Assembly (NCBI GenBank): GCA_021793895.1
Contig: JAJYRW010000075.1
Span: forward strand, 1-6,766
Direction of reading: 5' to 3'
DNA from: Actinomycetes bacterium
Lineage (GTDB): Bacteria > Actinomycetota > Actinomycetes > Actinomycetales > JAJYRW01
DNA: 6,766 bases
Shown here: one piece after another, positions 5,049 through 6,766 of the stretch
Layout: every line of letters begins with the position of its first letter
How positions within the stretch are numbered: position 1 is the stretch's first letter
The notes under the pieces: generated by a model
Databases searched by the model: none
The model's input: only the letters and a program-made list of their open reading frames with translations
Told to the model about the DNA's origin: nothing
Made by a program: the position numbers and the translations under genes

Positions 5049-5822
5049 CTACCAGGCCTGGTCGCCCCGCAGAACCGTGTCCGAGCCGCCATCCATGAAG
5101 ATGATTTGCCCGCACAGGTGGGTGTTGACTTCCGAACTCAGCCACACCAACAGCTCGGCGCACGCCTCGGCCGGCATGTATCCATTCAGCGGCATGGGAA
5201 CCATTTCCGAAAGCAATTCGCGGCCCTCATCGGAACCAACCAGGTCAGTGGTCATCGGTGTCAGAACAACACCGGGCCCGATCGCATTTAACGGAATTCC
5301 CGCTCCCGCCCACTCGGGGGAGGGCGCTGCCTTGCGCAGCCAGCGGTTGAACGCGTTCTTGCTCGTTGCGTACATCAACTGTTGTGCTTGTTCGTCGCGC
5401 GCTTCAGCAATATTAAGGACGGCGTCTTCATCCTTGGTCAGGCATGCTTCAACAATCTCGGCGTCATTTGGTTGGAAAGACGCCATCGAGGAAACCGCTA
5501 CCGCTCGTGGGGCGTCGGATTGGGCGAGCATGGGCCGCAGGAGTTCAAGCGTGGCGACCATCCCGTAATAGTTCACCTTGATTGCCAGGGGTGACATCTC
5601 CGATACGCCAGCAACGGCGACGATGGCATCGATTTTGCCGTCGGTCTTGGCGGCTACCGCATCAGCCATGGCTTGGCGCCCGGCGGCATGGGACAGGTCG
5701 GCATCAATATCTGTGCCCTTTAGATCCACTCCGATTACATTCTGCCCCGCATCGCGCAGCTGCTTGGCAGTTGCGGCACCGATCCCTGATGCTGCGCCGG
5801 TGACGACGTACGTGCGTGCCAT
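5049..5822 (-). CDS. SDR-family NAD(P)-dependent oxidoreductase, 3-alpha-hydroxysteroid dehydrogenase-like
   Basis: Encodes 257 residues, the classical SDR length. The Rossmann dinucleotide motif TGAASGIG is at residues 8-15. Asp33 at the end of the second strand (GVDLKG) favours NAD over NADP. Asp42-Leu43 contacts adenine. Asn84 (VNYYG), Ser111/112, Tyr151 and Lys155 (YATSK) form the catalytic tetrad. IGPG (181-184) and MDGG (244-247) complete the fold. The usual NNAG is replaced by VAG. The overall architecture, including the ADLS segment after strand 2 and the D-A-V-M-R-like C-terminus, recalls bacterial 3-alpha-hydroxysteroid dehydrogenase/carbonyl reductase. The true substrate could be another alcohol or ketone. 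The start is supported by AAGGAG (5829-5834) 6 nt upstream. It is transcribed away from trpF and appears monocistronic within the window. A 12-bp palindrome ACCAGGCCTGGT (5051-5062) covers its last codons. Confidence 0.9.
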   Translation of the reverse strand: MARTYVVTGAASGIGAATAKQLRDAGQNVIGVDLKGTDIDADLSHAAGRQAMADAVAAKTDGKIDAIVAVAGVSEMSPLAIKVNYYGMVATLELLRPMLAQSDAPRAVAVSSMASFQPNDAEIVEACLTKDEDAVLNIAEARDEQAQQLMYATSKNAFNRWLRKAAPSPEWAGAGIPLNAIGPGVVLTPMTTDLVGSDEGRELLSEMVPMPLNGYMPAEACAELLVWLSSEVNTHLCGQIIFMDGGSDTVLRGDQAW

Positions 5823-5973
5823 GGTGTGCTCCTTAAAATCTGAGGAAAGAACTCCTCATGGGGTCTTGTGATTTGAGCATAAATGCAAATGATCAAGGCA
5901 ATCTGGGACGTCAGTCCCCTCGGGAGCAGCTGCGGGTTCACACCAGGTGCATCCCCTTGGAAGGACTAGAATC
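5823..5973. promoter_or_regulatory. divergent control region between SDR gene and trpF
   Basis: This 151-nt region must hold promoters for both directions, but no hexamer pair is convincing. On the plus strand TTGTGA (5866-5871) and AATGAT (5888-5893) are 16 nt apart. Toward the SDR gene, TATGCT (5881-5876 on the minus strand) could be a -10. An AT-rich near-palindrome ATTTG...CAAAT (5871-5875 and 5886-5890) lies in the middle and may be an operator. On the trpF side there are short overlapping hairpins (5905-5925). GGAAGGA (5959-5965) is the trpF ribosome binding site. Confidence 0.4.
5841..5858 (-). other. 6-bp hairpin in the SDR gene leader
   Basis: TGAGGA (5841-5846) and TCCTCA (5853-5858) are perfect complements around a 6-nt loop. 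In the mRNA of the leftward SDR gene the hairpin ends only 6 nt before the AAGGAG ribosome binding site. It might influence ribosome access or mRNA stability. Confidence 0.35.
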
Positions 5974-6600
5974 GTGAGCATGCCAACTACCAGCCCAGAC
6001 CAGCGCCCCTTCATCAAGATTTGCGGGCTGCGCGGGGGCGGCGATGTCGCGGCGGCACTTGAAGGTGGCGCGGATGCCATCGGCGTTTTATTGACGGAGA
6101 GCCCGCGGCAAATTTCCTGGGAGCAAGCGCGCGCTGTTGCAAACCAGATTGAGGGCGCCGCGCTCACGGTGGGGGTTTTTCATGGGGAAACGGCGGAAGA
6201 AGTCCAAGCCGCGGTCGCTGCAACGGGGATTACAGCGATCCAACTGCACGGCGCCTACCCGCAGGCTGAATTTGCGGCACTGGCAGATTTGGGTCTCCCC
6301 CTGGTGCGGGCGGTATCGGCTACCGCCCCGGCTTTGGCGGTGGGGGCCTACGGCGAGGAGCTGCTCATCGTTGATGCTCCGAAGCCGGGCTCGGGTCAGT
6401 CTTGGGATTATCGACCCTTAAAAAGTCGCCTTACGGGCCGCTGGATTTTGGCCGGGGGACTTAACCCGCAGAACGTCAGGCGTGCCGTACAAGAATCAGG
6501 GGCCTGGGGTGTGGACGTTTCGTCCGGCGTTGAGGCGGAACGCGGAATTAAAGATCCGGCAAAAATTGCGGCGTTTATTGCGGCGGCCCGCCAAAAGTGA
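5974..6600 (+). CDS. trpF: phosphoribosylanthranilate isomerase (tryptophan biosynthesis)
   Basis: Encodes 208 residues from the GTG at 5974, which has GGAAGGA (5959-5965) 8 nt upstream. The earlier GTG at 5947 lies before this site and is rejected; the ATG at 5980 is a possible alternative. The enzyme converts N-(5-phosphoribosyl)anthranilate to the carboxyphenylamino-deoxyribulose phosphate in the cytoplasm, the third step from chorismate to tryptophan. The (beta/alpha)8 barrel carries the family signatures: FIKICGL with general base Cys17, SPRQIS (43-48), QLHG (90-93), general acid Asp134 in LIVDAPKPGSG, AGGLNPQNV (160-168) and DVSSGVE (181-187) followed by GIKD (191-194) for phosphate binding. 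Length and catalytic residues are complete. No other trp gene lies upstream; the next gene is beyond the window. A dedicated trpF is notable because many Actinobacteria rely on PriA. Confidence 0.94.
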   Translation: MSMPTTSPDQRPFIKICGLRGGGDVAAALEGGADAIGVLLTESPRQISWEQARAVANQIEGAALTVGVFHGETAEEVQAAVAATGITAIQLHGAYPQAEFAALADLGLPLVRAVSATAPALAVGAYGEELLIVDAPKPGSGQSWDYRPLKSRLTGRWILAGGLNPQNVRRAVQESGAWGVDVSSGVEAERGIKDPAKIAAFIAAARQK

Positions 6601-6624
6601 ATTCCAGCAAAAATTACTTTGGGA

Positions 6625-6661
6625 GTGACACTGCACTAGGAATCAGGTTAGGCTAGTGACC
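6625..6661 (+). promoter_or_regulatory. promoter-like site overlapped by a partial DtxR/IdeR iron box
   Basis: GTGACA (6625-6630) and TAGGCT (6649-6654) are 18 nt apart and resemble actinobacterial -35 and -10 boxes. The 19 bases at 6643-6661 match the DtxR/IdeR consensus (TWAGGTTAGSCTAACCTWA, from memory) at 12 positions, including an unbroken AGGTTAGGCTA; the right half is degenerate. Overlap with the -10 is the geometry of iron-dependent repression. It lies downstream of trpF and would control a gene outside the window. The remaining 105 nt up to the window end hold no gene that can be confirmed. Confidence 0.35.
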
Positions 6662-6766
6662 GTAATTGCAGTGCCTCGCACGTCTAAGCATGGCCGGGCT
6701 TACCTGGCAGCAAGTTCCTTCTGGAGCGGACGAACGGTCACCGTAATTAGCTGCATCGACTGTCGG

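Noticed and set aside
5051..5062. Perfect 12-bp palindrome ACCAGGCCTGGT
   Set aside because: It is made of the last codons of the SDR gene and is easily explained by coding sequence.
6656..6766. Open frame from GTG 6656 (or GTG 6671) to the window end
   Set aside because: Only about 37 codons are visible, no ribosome binding site is present, and the GTG at 6656 would lie upstream of the expected transcription start. Open length is not significant.

Overview
The window looks like chromosomal DNA of a moderately GC-rich actinobacterium. The evidence is two Cys-anchored lipoproteins with the look of actinobacterial envelope proteins, frequent GTG/TTG starts, a CCA-encoding tRNA gene and a TAGGCT-type -10 box. 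The family is less certain. A dedicated trpF would fit lineages such as Actinomycetaceae or Corynebacteriales-like groups better than Streptomyces or Mycobacterium, which use PriA instead.

Layout. Positions 1-932 hold a leftward pair of small lipoprotein genes 17 nt apart. Behind them (1006-1054) is a promoter-like region with three perfectly phased 11-bp direct repeats, resembling an operator for an OmpR/PhoB-type response regulator. A tRNA-Thr(CGT) gene with its own promoter lies at 1144-1219. It is followed by a 328-nt stretch with no convincing gene. Positions 1548-2496 hold the most notable locus: a Panacea-domain (DUF4065) antitoxin-type gene, then a death-on-curing (Doc/Fic) toxin gene that starts in a 4-nt GTGA overlap but is broken by a 1-nt frameshift after about 16 codons. 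Next is an apparently coupled pair: a HAD-family sugar-phosphatase-like gene (2557-3216) and a SulP anion transporter with a STAS domain (3213-4910), overlapping by TTGA. A 138-nt convergent intergenic region (4911-5048) carries a terminator candidate, a 15-bp direct repeat and a large hairpin. A leftward SDR dehydrogenase of the 3-alpha-hydroxysteroid dehydrogenase type (5049-5822) is divergent from trpF (5974-6600). The window ends with a promoter-like sequence that overlaps a partial match to a DtxR/IdeR iron box, upstream of whatever gene follows.

How the parts fit together. The lipoprotein pair, the HAD-SulP pair, the SDR gene and trpF look like ordinary resident genes with separate jobs: envelope, phosphatase plus anion uptake, a redox step, and tryptophan biosynthesis. 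The Panacea-Doc cassette sits between the tRNA and the housekeeping genes and looks like an acquired toxin-antitoxin module in decay: the antitoxin is intact, while the toxin has lost its reading frame near the N-terminus but keeps a complete Fic catalytic motif. No integrase, att duplication, CRISPR array or insertion sequence was seen.
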